Below the pieces are notes generated by a model that made no database searches, had not been told where the DNA came from, and was given only the letters and a program-made list of their open reading frames with translations. Source: Anoplopoma fimbria (lineage: Eukaryota; Chordata; Actinopteri; Perciformes; Anoplopomatidae). From it: a stretch of DNA of 64,000 nt. Position numbers and translations under genes: made by a program. The stretch is from contig NC_072457.1 in NCBI RefSeq assembly GCF_027596085.1, positions 27,139,331 through 27,203,330 on the forward strand, in the 5' to 3' direction. This document shows positions 19,001-38,564 of this stretch, piece after piece; the first letter of the stretch is position 1, and every line of letters starts with the position of its first letter.

Positions 19001-22000
19001 AGAAACTTATCCATGTTCTACAAAAAGTGACTCACAATGCAGCAGTACAATCCGGGCAAAATGTACACACATGTTCATCATTTAGATTCTGAGAGCTGTG
19101 ACTCACGCCCTCAGAGCCAGATAAACGTTTGGGCAACAGAGCGATTACACCACCTTGATAACAACACCTACAGGAAATACTGACATCCAACTAAATAAAT
19201 AAATTTACACGTCTTTGAGAATTCACAGCACACTTTATGTGTACAGACAGTCAAAAATGTGTTGAAATAGAAACAATCGTGACGTTATTGTGTCTAGACA
19301 GATGATGTGAGGATGACATGCAAGAAATGGAACACAAACCAAAACCGTCACAATACCCCCACTGTGTACAAAGAGCAAAGCAACTACCTGTCAGTGAATC
19401 ACGTGTCAGTGGGATGACTCTGCTACTGGATCAAGCTCTTTATTGTAAATTACGCTCACTATACTAATTTTATGCTACTGTAAAAAGCAACAATCATCTT
19501 TCTTACAAAATGTTTCAACACTTTGAATTAGATTTAATTTGCTTTAGTGCTGACAATAATACTGTCTAATCAGCTTACCTAAATTACATCTCATTTCAAT
19601 CATTAATTTCATGAGTTGTCGTTATGTTTTCCACAATGTGGAGTGTGCATAAAAGGGCTGTAACTCAATGAGAGGACAAGTTGCATAATATTATAAGTGT
19701 ACTTTCCAAATATAACATCTACAAACTTCGTATGATACAATCAAATAAAGAAACTATAGAACAGTTAGTAAATGGACTTTGATTTGACCAGGGGCAATTA
19801 GAAACATAAACTGGTATAGTATCTAGACACCCTGTCAGAGGTAGAAGGACTCGGTGTCCACCTGTGGGGAAACTAAATACAGGAAGCAGAGCATAGGAAG
19901 ATGTTTCTGGTGGTGTAAGTGACTTACAATGATGATGTAATATTTGAGTCGACTGCAGCAGGGGATCTGACTGCCAGGAATTGTGCGTTTCTCCTTTTGT
20001 AAAGCTAAGCTCCTGAAGACAGAGAGACACAGAGACAGAGTCAGACTGATACATGAAAAAACACAGTGAATGAACAGGAATAATGATAATATTAAAAGCA
20101 CCACATCTACCTGAGTTCACTCTTCTCAGCCACATTGAGAGGCATCTCTCGGAGCATCCTGATTCTGTCGCTCACTGAGAGGTTCTGCAGGTTGTTCACC
20201 AAACGTTCCCTCTTACTCACTGTAACAAACACACACACACAGGGGCAGCGTTGGTTACATTATAAACTTTGTCAAACACAGATGAGTTCTTGTTTTAAGT
20301 GTCTCATCACATCGTTCGCCTCACCCTCTGCGCCCTCTGTGTCCGTACTGTCGGCCTCTATGCCGTAGCCTCGTATGCTCGGCCTGGCAGAGCGAGAGAA
20401 GTCTCGGATGGCGGGTCTGCTCTGCCTGCGTCTCCGGAGCTGCATGGTCCTGTTGTAGTACTGAGAGATGATGGCGCCCCTGTTGCGACCTGACAGAGGA
20501 ATAGGATCAGACTGTTCAGAGATGGATTCAACAGTATTTACTGCCTATGAGGAACTCCGCCAACACTGAATCAACAACTTCTTGATGCGCTAAAGACAAT
20601 GGCCTCAGGATTTGACATCTATATCTCTAGTCTTCTCATAGTTTTGAATTTAATACCAAATCATGACAAAAAAAACTACAATGGTTGAGTCCAACGAAGG
20701 ACACAAACCAGGGACGTTGCGTTTCATGAACAGCGTCTTAACAACAGCAAAACTGGTTATAAAATGTTGATTTAGAAAGACTTCATGTGGCTGTTTGCAG
20801 TTTGATGTTCATGGTTTAACCAACAAAAAGATCATGTGGCACAGCTTGGGAAATCAGATAACTTTCGAATAATTTTCAACAACAAGCTGTGGCACCTGAC
20901 CGGCCACAGACGCTGACAGGAAGATGACAGACAAACTGCTTCCCCATGAAACTCTGCTCAACTGAAACTAATTGTTTCTATATTTTATACTGTAGCTCAA
21001 CACATGCAGCATCAACAGGTTCAACAGAACTAACTCATGCAACCAAGGTACCTTACATTTGTTGGTTACATATGGTATCATACGTACTTTCAACAGGAGC
21101 ATCGATCAATTAGAATACAGTGTTTTCTGTGAGGTGAAACTTTATGACCCCCAAAGGTTCATTTTTAGGAACTATGATAAACAGCATTGTTCTCAGCGGC
21201 GATACATTCTCCACAGGGCTTTGAATGGTTTTCAACAAATCAAGGGTGGTAGAAGGTTTCTTCACCTTCAGAGGAGCTTGACATATTTAAGTGGTATTAC
21301 AATTACAAATATTACAATAACAAACTGCTCAGTCCTACACCACATTGCTACATCCTTTAACATCAGGATGTGTCCCTGCTGCAAAGGAATGTTTTACCAA
21401 CATTTCTACCCCTATTTACTCAGCGGGACTCAATAATGATTGGAACATTTCTGTAAAAACTAAATCATTCATCAAATTGTTCACTCAGTATTTTCTCTGG
21501 CCTGCTGCAGGACTCACCGATTGTGCGACTGGGCATGGAGGACAGGATCCTCATGGTTGCTGAGGACCAATGTTGACCGATGAGGGGGTCTCCCTGTCCT
21601 TCATCATCCTCCATGTCCCTTCCTCCCTGCCTCCTTCCCTCATACTCAGGTCCGGGGCTGGACAGGTAGGCTACATCGTCTGTGGAATTAGAAGAAAAAG
21701 AAAAAACACATTAAAAAAGATCATCACTGCTGGGAATGACAGAGAAAATTAAATATTACATATTTAACCTAAACATCTATAATGTTAGGATGTGGTGGAC
21801 AAAAGATGTTTTTGATCAGTGACATTAGGTGACGGTGGGAAAATAATGACCAAAAAGAGAGACACAGACGAGTTAAATGAGTTAAAACAAGTTTAACTTG
21901 TTTCTTTTTGTAACGTTTAAGACCAGAAATTGACATTTAAGCCATATCAAAATATCACCATAACCAAAACCCAGTTATCATGATATCAGAGTTATGTTCA

Positions 22001-25000
22001 CATAATGTTGTGCATGTTGACATGCACATACGTGCTCCTAAACACAGGTTGCTATCTAATAGACTTTTGTGCTTAGGAAGGTTCCTTATTGAGTGAAATT
22101 ACTAGGAGGTATCTAAGTAGCAGTCAAGAAAAGGATCTGGTCATATACTCTAAATGCTAAGGAAAAGTTCTTCAGTGCTTCTTTTCTTATCCCCTTTATC
22201 ATATGAGTCACTGGACCATTGTTTACGAAAAGGAAAGGAGACACTGCCTTCCAACAATTCCTGTCGCCAGCAGTATTTAACGCGTCGCACCATTCAGCCA
22301 AAATAACGCTGTTTCATTGTTCACTGGGGATTTATTGGAACATTTCTCTTAGGAGGTGCGATTCTATTTTGGACAGGAGTCCTTACTTGAATGGTACAGC
22401 ATCAAGTTTGTCATTGTACTCATTTTCAATATGTTGGATAAAGTTACTTAAAGACAAAAACATCTGGCAGGCCTAGTGTAAGAGCAGTCTGATTCTCTGA
22501 GCACCATGGTTGTTGTTTCTTAAGACTTCTGAATTCTCCTTCATATCTTGCCTTGACCTCATGATGTTTCTCTTTGAGGTCAAGGAAAAGTGGTTAGGAA
22601 ATGACACAGGACGTACCTCGACCCTCCTCGTCCAGTTGTCTCTGCAGCTGCTGCAGCTCAAAGGCGTCGGACGGTCCTCCATTCTGACTCTGCTCTGCGA
22701 TCAGCTGGCTGAAAGAGTCATGAACCCCTTCCTCATCTATTGGGCTCCTGACAGACGGGACACAAGTACAGATATTAAGACAGAAAAAATGACTATTCGG
22801 GCTCAGAGAGCCTGTGCTTTGAGGACTGTTGGTCACTTACTACACCACAGATAAACCCCAATGACCTTGTGACTCAGTCTCATGGGGGGAAACTGCAACC
22901 CAAACAGCCCAGGAAAGGCCTGTGAAGTCATTTTCATTCATTTGTGGGCAGCACAGCCCAGATTGCCTTCAGTGTGATCCTCTTCCTGCGCTATCTAGAT
23001 GTACTGTCAAAGACAACTGGACTGATTGTTTTTGTCTTTCAGCAAGATGAAAAAAAACACAACAAAATACAGCAGGTACAGTTCCTATTACTTTTACGCA
23101 GATAGCACAAGAAGAGGGCTGCACAGAAGCCATCAGGCCTGTACTGTTTTCAAATGGAAGCATTCACTCTCGCAGAGATAGACTCTAAGCAAAGACAGCA
23201 TATTCAAACACATTTTAAACAAACAAATATGAGTATTTTTATGAAGACAATGAAGTGGAGGTTTGTAGTTGGTCACATGGTTTAAAAGACATAGATAAAA
23301 GCCTTGGGACGGTGCACATTATGATCTGCCTTCCCGTTTAGTGTCTAACCAGACATCAAAGAGTGAAGCTAATCCTGTCATCTCGGTTCCGTATTTCCAT
23401 CCCACCCTAACAACCCTTCAATTTAAATAGCGCCAGGTTGAAATAGAAAAACCAAACACCAAAACTGAGGAAAAAAAAAAAAAAAAAAAAACTTACTCCA
23501 GTCCAGCTTCCATGAAAGGGTGGTTCAGGTCAAAGTTAACATTTCGAGCCATTCTTCGTCTCCTCTGAAAGTCTTGATCCGTCTGCCTCTTTGTCGACCA
23601 ATTGCGAAAAAGGATCACACCCTCTCCTGCACAGACCTGCGCTCCACTCCCACCATGGTGTCTATTAGTCTACCTGAGAGAGGAGGGGGGAAAGGGAGGG
23701 GGGAGGCGGGGCGATGGGAAGTGAGTGAATTACAGGTAAGGGGAAAATGCCAACAGACTTCCTTGGAATTTGAACGCTCTTGGTCATGTTAGTGCTTGTC
23801 CTGCGCACATTTTTAACTGCATAGTGAGGAGACGAACAGTGCACGTTGACTGTGCAAATGACTGTAATGTAATGTAATGCATGTATACAACATGCCGTCA
23901 ACATCCAAAAGCCCTTTAGGATCAGTGTGAGCCGACGTTGACTCATGGAGTTGAGGGATTAGGTCATTTTGTCCACTCATGAGAGCCCCATTGTGGCACT
24001 GCTTATAATAAGGACTGTGGTTCAGAGTCAGATAGCCCAGTGTCACCAGTGAAATGAATATTCATGGATGGAGACAGAATGATGCATTGTCAGTGTTACG
24101 CAGTCAGAGTAGGTCATATGAGGTTTGGAGGAAGCACGCTAGTTCCTCTGTCTTTATGCAGATTTGAAGGGCTCCACTTCTATCCAAAATCTGTTTTCAG
24201 TTATGGGCAACCATCTCATAAACATTCATCAAAGAGACCCAGAGAGGACATGTTCTGGTGTTTTAAAACATGATCACAGAAGTTATAAAATAAATGGGAT
24301 TCAAGGAAATTGTATCCAGATTTTCACTGGAGACTAATAAAACCTTTGTATACAGATTTGTTATCCAAGCCTGCCTTCTTAAAGCAAAGCAAACCTTGGA
24401 ATAAATAAAAGACAATCAACAACTATAAATCCTGCTAAGCGATGGCTTTTTGGAAATCATAGTAGAACATAAAAAAAGCTGATTTGATTATATATCCACT
24501 TACCTCACAGTTAGGATTAACTTTGAAAATGTTACTTTTAGGATAAGCAATTGACGGAATATACCTTGAGATGACTGGTTTCTTGAAAATCAGAGATTTT
24601 GCTATGCTGTTTATACTGTGGCGGTTTTCTATTTGATATCTTTGGATTTATGAGGCCATATAGGCAATGATGCAAATCAATGAGCAGGACTTTGTATGGA
24701 ACTTTGCATTAATATGCCAACATAAATTATTTTTTTCTAGTCACAACCATTTATCCTTAATAATTGTATCCATATTCAATGTATCAATTAATTTGAAAGA
24801 AAATAAAAATATCTATACCATGATTGACTGCCATTTAGCTTGTATCAAACTCACTTTTTTTGACTCCAAAATAACAGATTTTCTATAATCACTTATAGTC
24901 AATAAATGACAACATTGATTATGACCCAGTGGCCCTGTTTGAAGGATGCTAGAAAAGAGCTTAGCCCTGTAGTATATTTTACTTACTGGATGTCTATGGG

Positions 25001-27290
25001 AACGGGTAGCAGCTTTTTCCCAAAGATGATTATCTGACTATGACTATCTGGGCCGCCGCCTACATACTTCAGTTCAAAGTTCAGTGTCAAAATACTTGAG
25101 GTCACATTAACGTCAGATCCACTTCCTGTTTACATGCACCCTCAGCAGAGAAAGAAGTTCATAGTGATGTGCTGTTGGATTTAGTTTGTTCCAGTGAAAA
25201 GATCTAAGGGTCGAGGGTTTGCTCGTTGGTACACAAACGTATTTCCCCTGCTTATATACCTATGCAGAGAGGTGCTACTTGACCCCACAGACATCCAGTA
25301 ATTAAGATAAACTAGGTTAAGCTTGCCGTTCAAAAAAACCTTCAAACTGCACACAGACATAAGACATTCAAGAGTTTGTCTCATTCTCAGTAAGTCAAAA
25401 CAACAGTAAAATTCCCCTCAAATGTAACTATTGCTTAACCGTAAACATGGAAGTTAAGTTCCCAGTAAGCTGCTCCTACATCGATTGCGTAGACTGTGCA
25501 CTCAGACTCACTGCAAAGGCTTTAAGATTCAAACATCAACCACATCACAAGCTGTTGGTTGTTAACTGTGTAAGTATGAGATTGGCACTTTAGCTCAGGG
25601 TGGAGGTCTTTCTGGTTCTGGTTCTGAGGGAGTATATGACATCAGCTGCATGCATGAAGCAGGCACAGCTCTGTATATCAGCCAACACACTGACTACATG
25701 ACCGAACGCCTGAGAAATGTCCCTCTACCACCATCAATGTTAATCCTTCTTTTGTGCCCGTTCTATTCAGGCCCTGTTATGGCAATCTATTGCACACATC
25801 TGTTTTTTCTTCTCTCTCACACACACACTTTTTTCATTACCTGACGTTTCCCGGATCATGTTACACTTTTCTTTATGGACCATTTCCTATTCCATGTATT
25901 TGTTTTTTGTTTTTTTTGTGTGTGATTTAATTTCTGTCCCACTTCTGTAGGACACAAAAACAAACACAACGCCTTCACACACCACTGTGTATCATTCTTT
26001 AACATTGTGCATTAAGCCTTGTTGTGACTTTTTGTGCCTTATTATGATGTCTGTTTATGTGATTATTGGTATTAAAGAAGTGCTCTGAGACTGTACAGTC
26101 GGGGCGGGAAATTAAGGGGGTGGGACAAACACTCAGCACACCCTGACAGGGGGTCACAGCTGAGCTGCACCATTGCCAAATAAAATAAGCTGGGAAAACA
26201 AAATGGGGGATAACAGAACACAGATGGGTGATACAATGGGAGTTTAGGTTTGGTAAGTAAATAAGAGAAAATTGTTCCTTCAAAAAAGGAAATAAGTAGA
26301 ATGAAATGCACAGAAGTGCAGTATAATCAAGACACAAGGAAGACATCTCTGACCATAAATGAAAACACTGATAAACATCATATACATGTGTGAACCTTAT
26401 CCAGTGGAGAAGCCAGAGGGCAGTTATAAGCAGATATGAGGGTGAGGCATAGGGTGAAGTGAAGGGAGGGGTGAGAAGGAATCTGTCCACTCTGACAGCT
26501 TTCAACAACTGCATGGGAATCAGTTCCCAGAATGCTGTGGGAAAAAAAAACAATAGAGGGAGCAGGGAAGCACAAAGCTACAGCAAACATTGTGGTAGAT
26601 ATAGTCTTTCACTACCCTCATGTTATCTGTTAGGCATCACAGTTTGCCTCAGGAAAGACAGTAAGAATATGTAGACGAATAAATAAGCAATTCTGTGTTT
26701 TAGTACAAATCAAGCAAAACTTATAACATGCTTATGGGAATGCAGATCTAAAAAGGGTGCAGAGCATAGTAGCAGGCTGCTCACAGGGGAGATGAGCACA
26801 GACTAAAGAAACAATGTGCATGCAATTAACTCGACTTTGCTGTCTCTAACACGGTCAGGCATGCATGTGCATACACAAGTACACTGTTACTGCACCCTGA
26901 GGCCCATAGCACTGCATGCCTCTCTGCCTTCATCCAAAATAAGAACACAAAATTATAGGTTCCATGTCGGCTACGAGCCAGAGACCAGAGGCTCTGCTGC
27001 TAAAACACAAGATGTGACAAGAAAAGTTCAAGAGATCTTCCACAACAAACCAACCTGCAATAGAAGACACAAAGCTCATTCACCAAAAGATTGTGAATCT
27101 CACAAGAACTTCTGCAGACTTTACTGCAGAACAAACTCACATCCCAGAGTGACACACACACACACTTTGTTCCTTTAAAAACAAGACAACACATCAATGA
27201 GTTTCATTAAGTTTACAAATGTTTTACCTTCGAGGTGACAACAAAGCTGCGGGGTCTTTGGGAGTCCAAAGGCGGACCAGTGTTGTTCAT
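13064..27290 (-). CDS. tmc6: tmc6 (EVER1), transmembrane channel-like 6
   Basis: TMC-family multi-pass ER membrane protein. In mammals EVER1 pairs with EVER2 (TMC8) and CIB1 in keratinocyte and lymphocyte defence and zinc handling. Coding exons, in minus-strand order: 27228-27290 (probable), 23497-23564, 22617-22747, 21518-21679, 20325-20489, 20111-20219, 19928-20012, 18623-18880, 17648-17862, 17374-17518, 17050-17205, 16230-16408, 16040-16130, 15777-15874, 15578-15673, 15411-15486, 14778-14911, 13699-13875, 13396-13474, 13176-13262, 13064-13078. From the ATG at 23552 the protein is 837 aa; with the 27 kb exon it is 862. Hallmarks: [20 protein letters not shown] near the N-terminus, [20 protein letters not shown] at the first helix, TMC signature [13 protein letters not shown] (Cys 585 in the shorter form), and [20 protein letters not shown]. 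The last exon is only 15 bp (DSCY-stop), so the C-terminus is shorter than in human and is the least certain part. Confidence 0.92.
23471..23491. repeat. A21 homopolymer beside a tmc6 donor site
   Basis: On the minus strand this is a run of about 20 T directly after the donor GTAAGT that ends the exon carrying the MARNVNF start. Confidence 0.95.
23565..27227 (-). other. Probable tmc6 intron 1; no other gene seen
   Basis: 3.7 kb AT-rich DNA between the exon at 23497-23564 and the probable first exon at 27228-27290. Open frames here, including a 184-codon minus-strand frame at 25999-26553, show low-complexity composition and no domain. I see nothing functional. Confidence 0.5.
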
Positions 27291-29229
27291 TCACCCGTTC
27301 AGTAACTTGACAAACCCGTGAGTCCTGTTCGCTACAATGTCAGTCAAAATAGACTCCACGCTCAGTCGGACAGCGGGGGAGAAACCATTCACTCAGAGGG
27401 ATGTTGGCTTTCTACCTTTCTTTCCAAACGAAACCGTACAAAGCGAGAACTGAACCTTCAGTCACATGTACAAATACACACTCTTAAAACAGTCGTGCTT
27501 TCCAAAACATAGATGATCTGAACATATTTACCAGCTGCTGGTCCAGAGGTGAGGTCAGTGTGTACCCCCCACATGGTCGACACTCTTGGTTCAGTCCTAT
27601 TCAGGCCTGAAATCATCATTTGTCTACTCAAACAAAACAAAAGTACACAAAGGCAGTCTAACCCAAACTTATCGAGACAGTCAAATACATTTGACATATG
27701 AGTAGTTACATGACCTACACATAGTTAGTCCATGCTGAAACTTAATACAAACTTAACTTGAAGTAAAGTAAGTTATTACATAACACACCTGGTGAAGATA
27801 AATGGTTTACAACCAGCACTTGGCCTACTTGCAACTTTAAATCATATTACAAAGTGACTCACCTGCCCATACCTAACCACACCTAGGCCATATCTTAAAA
27901 AAGCATCGAGTAGCCCGTGTGAGTTTGTTTGCATGACCTGCCAGATCTTAGAAATTCATTTTACTTTACTTTCAATAAAAGGCCACAACTGAATGTGCTT
28001 GTACACTCTGTCTGTACAACTGTCAAAGTAGGAAAAGCACGAGTGTGAATTAAAAATTAATGATTCTCTGAATTCCACTTAGCTGCTTCAGTTAAAAGAT
28101 AATGATGTTTTGTATGGGGCCTCACTGTCTCACTGTTGAGGCTCACTGGAATAGAGCCATCTTTAATGTAATAATTTACAATAATGCTGTTCCAGTGAAA
28201 AAGGCCTTTACCCATCCATAACTCATCTGCTACATGGGCACCATCATGTTTCACCTACAAAGGGACATTCTTTTTTACATTTTAAGTAAAGCCTGATGTG
28301 TCTATGTGTTCTGCGTGGTGACAGTGTGAGAACTTTGTCTGGTCTAGAGTTGAATGTCTCAACATAATTGAAACTGTGCATGTCGAAAAGGCTGTTAAGA
28401 AATGACACCCTTGCTCATGTTTCCTTGTAAATGGTACCGACTGGAAGCCTCAAATGTCTTTGTGGTGTGAGTGGGTGGAAAAAGCTTCTCTGCTACATCA
28501 CCATTAAAACGTTGGTTTCCAGATGATGAAACACGGTCGAGAGTGGCTCATGTCAGTTCACATGCTCACAAGCACATGAAGAGGATGAGCAGTTGATTAC
28601 TCACCTGGAAATTTGACTTGGTTGGCTTTACACACCTTAAGGCTATACCTACTAATGGTGGAAGATAACATTAAATATTCAAATTCATAGATTAATTTGA
28701 AACCCAATGTTGATTTTGTGGATTTTACAGAAAAAGTCACCTGAAAACATAAATGCACTGTAAATCATGCGACAATTGGCTACTTGAACAGTTGCAAATC
28801 AAATGAAACTAAACCTCAGTCTGGTGTGAATGGGTGGGTATTTCTTCTTATGTTATGAAATGATTTGGGATATTTTCAGCCACCAATGCAACGCCTAACT
28901 CTGCATCCTGTCATGTGATTTCCTGTAAGCTGTCAAATTCATACACAGTCTATGTGGACACATTTGACATCTGTTCCACCTGCCAGAAAGTGAGCCGTAC
29001 CATCAGGACTGTAGGAACAACACTAACTCCAGATCAGCCGCTAAGGGGTCTTCACTTCAGTGGGACGTTGATGTCGGGTGCAAACCAGGATGTTTAGATG
29101 CAAATGCGGAAGTAACTTGAGTTGCAGCTTTGGTGGAGGTGTTTGTCGACTTGTGTTTTATATGAAGCGAGAAGATTGCTTTTTGAAGATTTGTTATTAA
29201 GGAGGACGTTTAGGGACGGGGAGTTTAAA
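27291..29229. promoter_or_regulatory. Divergent tmc6/tmc8 intergenic region
   Basis: About 1.9 kb lies between the probable first exons of tmc6 (minus) and tmc8 (plus). Mammalian TMC6 and TMC8 are also head to head, so shared regulation is likely. No TATA box, CpG cluster or repeat stands out, and no exon was found. Confidence 0.5.
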
Positions 29230-35232
<6,003 letters not shown>

Positions 35233-35572
35233 AAAGACCCCCCCCTGTCTGAACATAAAAAGAAAAACAGACTGTTCCAGATACATGATATACAAAGATA
35301 AGAAAAGCAGTTGTGTTCTCTTTTTTTTTTTTTCATCATTTTTTATGGTTCTGGTGTGACTGCAAAACTATGTTTTAACTTTTTTTTCAGTAAATTACAA
35401 ATTGATGCATATGAATGTAGTTTTATCAACATGTATACAATGTTCATAGTATTAAGTTGTGTTCTAAAATTTCACTTTACCTGAATTCAATGATCTGTGA
35501 GTGATTTTCAAATATCCTGCTCATTAAACCTTTGCGGTTTGTGCGTCTTTAAGCTTTGTGTGTCTTGCTTAA

Positions 35573-35578
35573 AATAAA
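35573..35578 (+). other. Probable tmc8 polyadenylation signal
   Basis: AATAAA 340 bp after the tmc8 stop; an ATTAAA variant lies at 35523. Only about 150 bp separates it from the next gene's start codon, so the Ig gene promoter must be very close or overlapping. Confidence 0.55.
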
Positions 35579-35732
35579 ACCAAACATGCAGCCTAATATG
35601 TTATCTACTTGCAACACGTGTGTAACACCCCTAGCTTTTACGCAAACATAAGGTTCCGCACACACACATACACACACACATGCGTACACTGAACAGAGTT
35701 ATGGAGACACCACGTCAAAGATAAATGCTATT

Positions 35733-38495
35733 ATGAAAAATCTACAAACTTTGCTGCCAATTTTGGGTGAGTTATCGAACAAAATTTAAAATGGCAACAT
35801 GAATAAATAATTTTATTGATTCATTTATATTCTTACTACAATGTGTTGTTGATTTTTTTCAGCTGTGGCAAGTTTCTTCATCAGGATAAGTAAGTTTGTT
35901 AAAGTGGAGCTAAGTAAGGTCTGGTGCTCAGCTGACTGAGAGATCTTTAGTTGGTTCAGAACTTTTCAGATATTATTCTTTGATCTCAAAACCTGAAATA
36001 AAAGAAATAGTGGCTGTACCTGCTCATACTCTCTTTAAAACTTGTTATTGGTAAATTTCAGGGCTCCACCTAAACTCCCACTGCTCCATGTCTCTCTTCA
36101 GGTGGATCGATCTCCCTTCGCCTGGTGATGACTGGCCCTGACATGGCCTACCTCGGCTCGAGGGTGGCTTTCCGCTGTTTTGCGCCTGACTCCTCTCTGC
36201 CAGTCACCTATGAGCTGATGAGGGGCGGCATCCCAATCAACACAGTGGCTGATCTCCAAGGGGACCAAGTGGCGTCTTTTAACCTGAAGGTCGCTGCTAT
36301 GTCAGAGGGTTCGTACCACTGCAAGGCTACGACACAAGGAAGCACAGGAGTCAGCAGCAGCATCAAGCTGACTGTAGTCAGTGAGTGACAGACACAGAGA
36401 AAGCTTTCATCCAGTTAGAGCTTTAATAACAGGCTTATTTTACTGGAAACACTCTCAAACTTCACCTCCATCTCTCCTCCCCAAACACCCATCATTCTTT
36501 AACCTCTAGCTCCAGCATCAAACACCAGAGTGACTTCTGAACCCTTCCCCCCAGTCACATACGAGGGGTCACGCATCGTGCTGAGCTGCAGCGTCGCAAA
36601 GGGCTCCCACCTTTTCTACTCCTGGTTTTTCAACAAGAAGGAAGTGACATCTTTAACCTCTCCCCTGCTTCTCCTCACTGGGAACAAGCTAGTGATGGAG
36701 GAGGTGACTCCAGAGCATGCTGGGTACTATTCTTGCATGGCTTGGTCTAGGGTGCAGGACACCAGGAGGTTTTCCAGCAGTTCAGAGGTCAAGGTGACAG
36801 TCAAAGGTGTGTGCCAAAAAAAAAAAGAAACACCTGCCTGAAGTATTTGTTAGATGTGTTTCACTTTACCCTAACATGTACTGTATCATCCCTGTCCTCA
36901 TCTTCTCCCCTCTGTTTTACTCCACCAGTCCACGTTTCAAAACCAAGAATCTCTTTCTTCATCTCCAAAGAGGGAGCCAGTCCCCATGGCAACATGACCT
37001 GCTGGTCAACAAGAGGGAGTCCACCGGTCAACATCTCTCTTTTAGTAGATGACAAAGAAGTTGAATCTGTCACAGCTGCTGAATCCCTCATTGCCTGGTT
37101 CCCCGTCGCCATGGTACCCGGGCAGGACATGGGCGTTGCTCGGTGTCGAGTGAAGACTGAGGTGCAGGAGTTGATGAGTGAGCCTGTGACTCTGGAAATG
37201 GGTATGAACTACACCAACATGTGTAGCAAATATGTCTGTCTGTGATTGCCGACCTGTCTTTCTGTTCTTCATTAATCTTTCTGTTGTTCTCCTCTACCCT
37301 CGTTCTTTCAGTGCCAGTCGGAGGTGATGTGAAGGTGGAGGTTGAATATCTCTACAGCGCTGACTCCAAACTGGTCGCTGCCAAGCTGAGCTGCCAAATC
37401 AGCAAAGGAACTTTCCCTTACGTCTCTTGGCTCTTGAACAACTCTGGCCTTCCCTCTGACACACATCTGGACTTCATTATTCCGCCCGTCCAGTATCATG
37501 GTGCCCTAACCGACTGTAGACGAACCCTCGTTCTGGCCAAGCTTGGCCCAGAGGAGTCTGGGTATTACCGCTGCAGGGCCAGGGACAGCTACAATGAGTC
37601 CGGGCCCTGGGTGGAGAGCGAAGCCGTGCTGGTCCGAGTCACAGGTGAAAACATCGAGATGTCTGTACAGTAAATAAGCTACAGTCAGCTGTAGGTTAGC
37701 TTAGCTTAGCATTAAGACTGGAAACAAGGAGAAAAGCTAACCTGGTCCTGTCCTAAGGTCACCACATCTCCCTACCAAACACTTCTAAAGCTCACTAGCT
37801 AACACGTTTGTATAATCAATACAAACACCAAGAATAGAAACAAAATGCCCTTTTACGGGGGTTATGCCTATCTGTGTCATGTCGGTTGCAGTGACGTACT
37901 AGAGTTGAGATGTCACTGTGAGGCTGCTTTATTTTTGTTATTTACTGTACGCATCAATTAATCACCTAGCCAAATTCTTTGTGTGTGAGCCTTAAAGGTG
38001 CTAGTAGCTGGAGCTTGTTACTTTTGGACAGAGCCAGCTGTTTACCTGTTTTCCACTGTTTATGCTAAGCTAAGCTAACCAGCAGCTGTCTCGAGCTTCA
38101 TATTTACGGTACAGATGATACTGAGTGTTGTAAATCTTATAGTGCATCGTTACATTTCCCATGTGCCCTTTCATAAATGTCCTCCTTGTGTGGGGTGTCT
38201 GCGCTCTTTAGTGTACCACATCACACTTTTTACTCTTGATCAGACAGGATCCTTAACTTGATGCTACCAGCAACATCCTCCACTGAACCACCACCAAGTA
38301 AAAGCACATATGGTATATTTGAATGCCTTAAATGCTGCCTCTACAGGACTAAATACTTCAGTGGCCTTGTCCCTTCTCTTCCACAGAGGTTTTCCTGAAC
38401 ACCATGGAGGTCCTTACCATAGCGTTCTGCTGCTTCCTTTTTCTGACTATGGCAGTGGGCGGAGGCTGTGTGTACAAGATGATTGACCACAAGCA

Positions 38496-38564
<69 letters not shown>

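Noticed and set aside
25999..26553. 184-codon minus-strand open frame in tmc6 intron 1
   Set aside because: Rich in Phe, Leu and Ser as expected from AT/CT-rich DNA. No domain, no splice context and no start context; probably chance.
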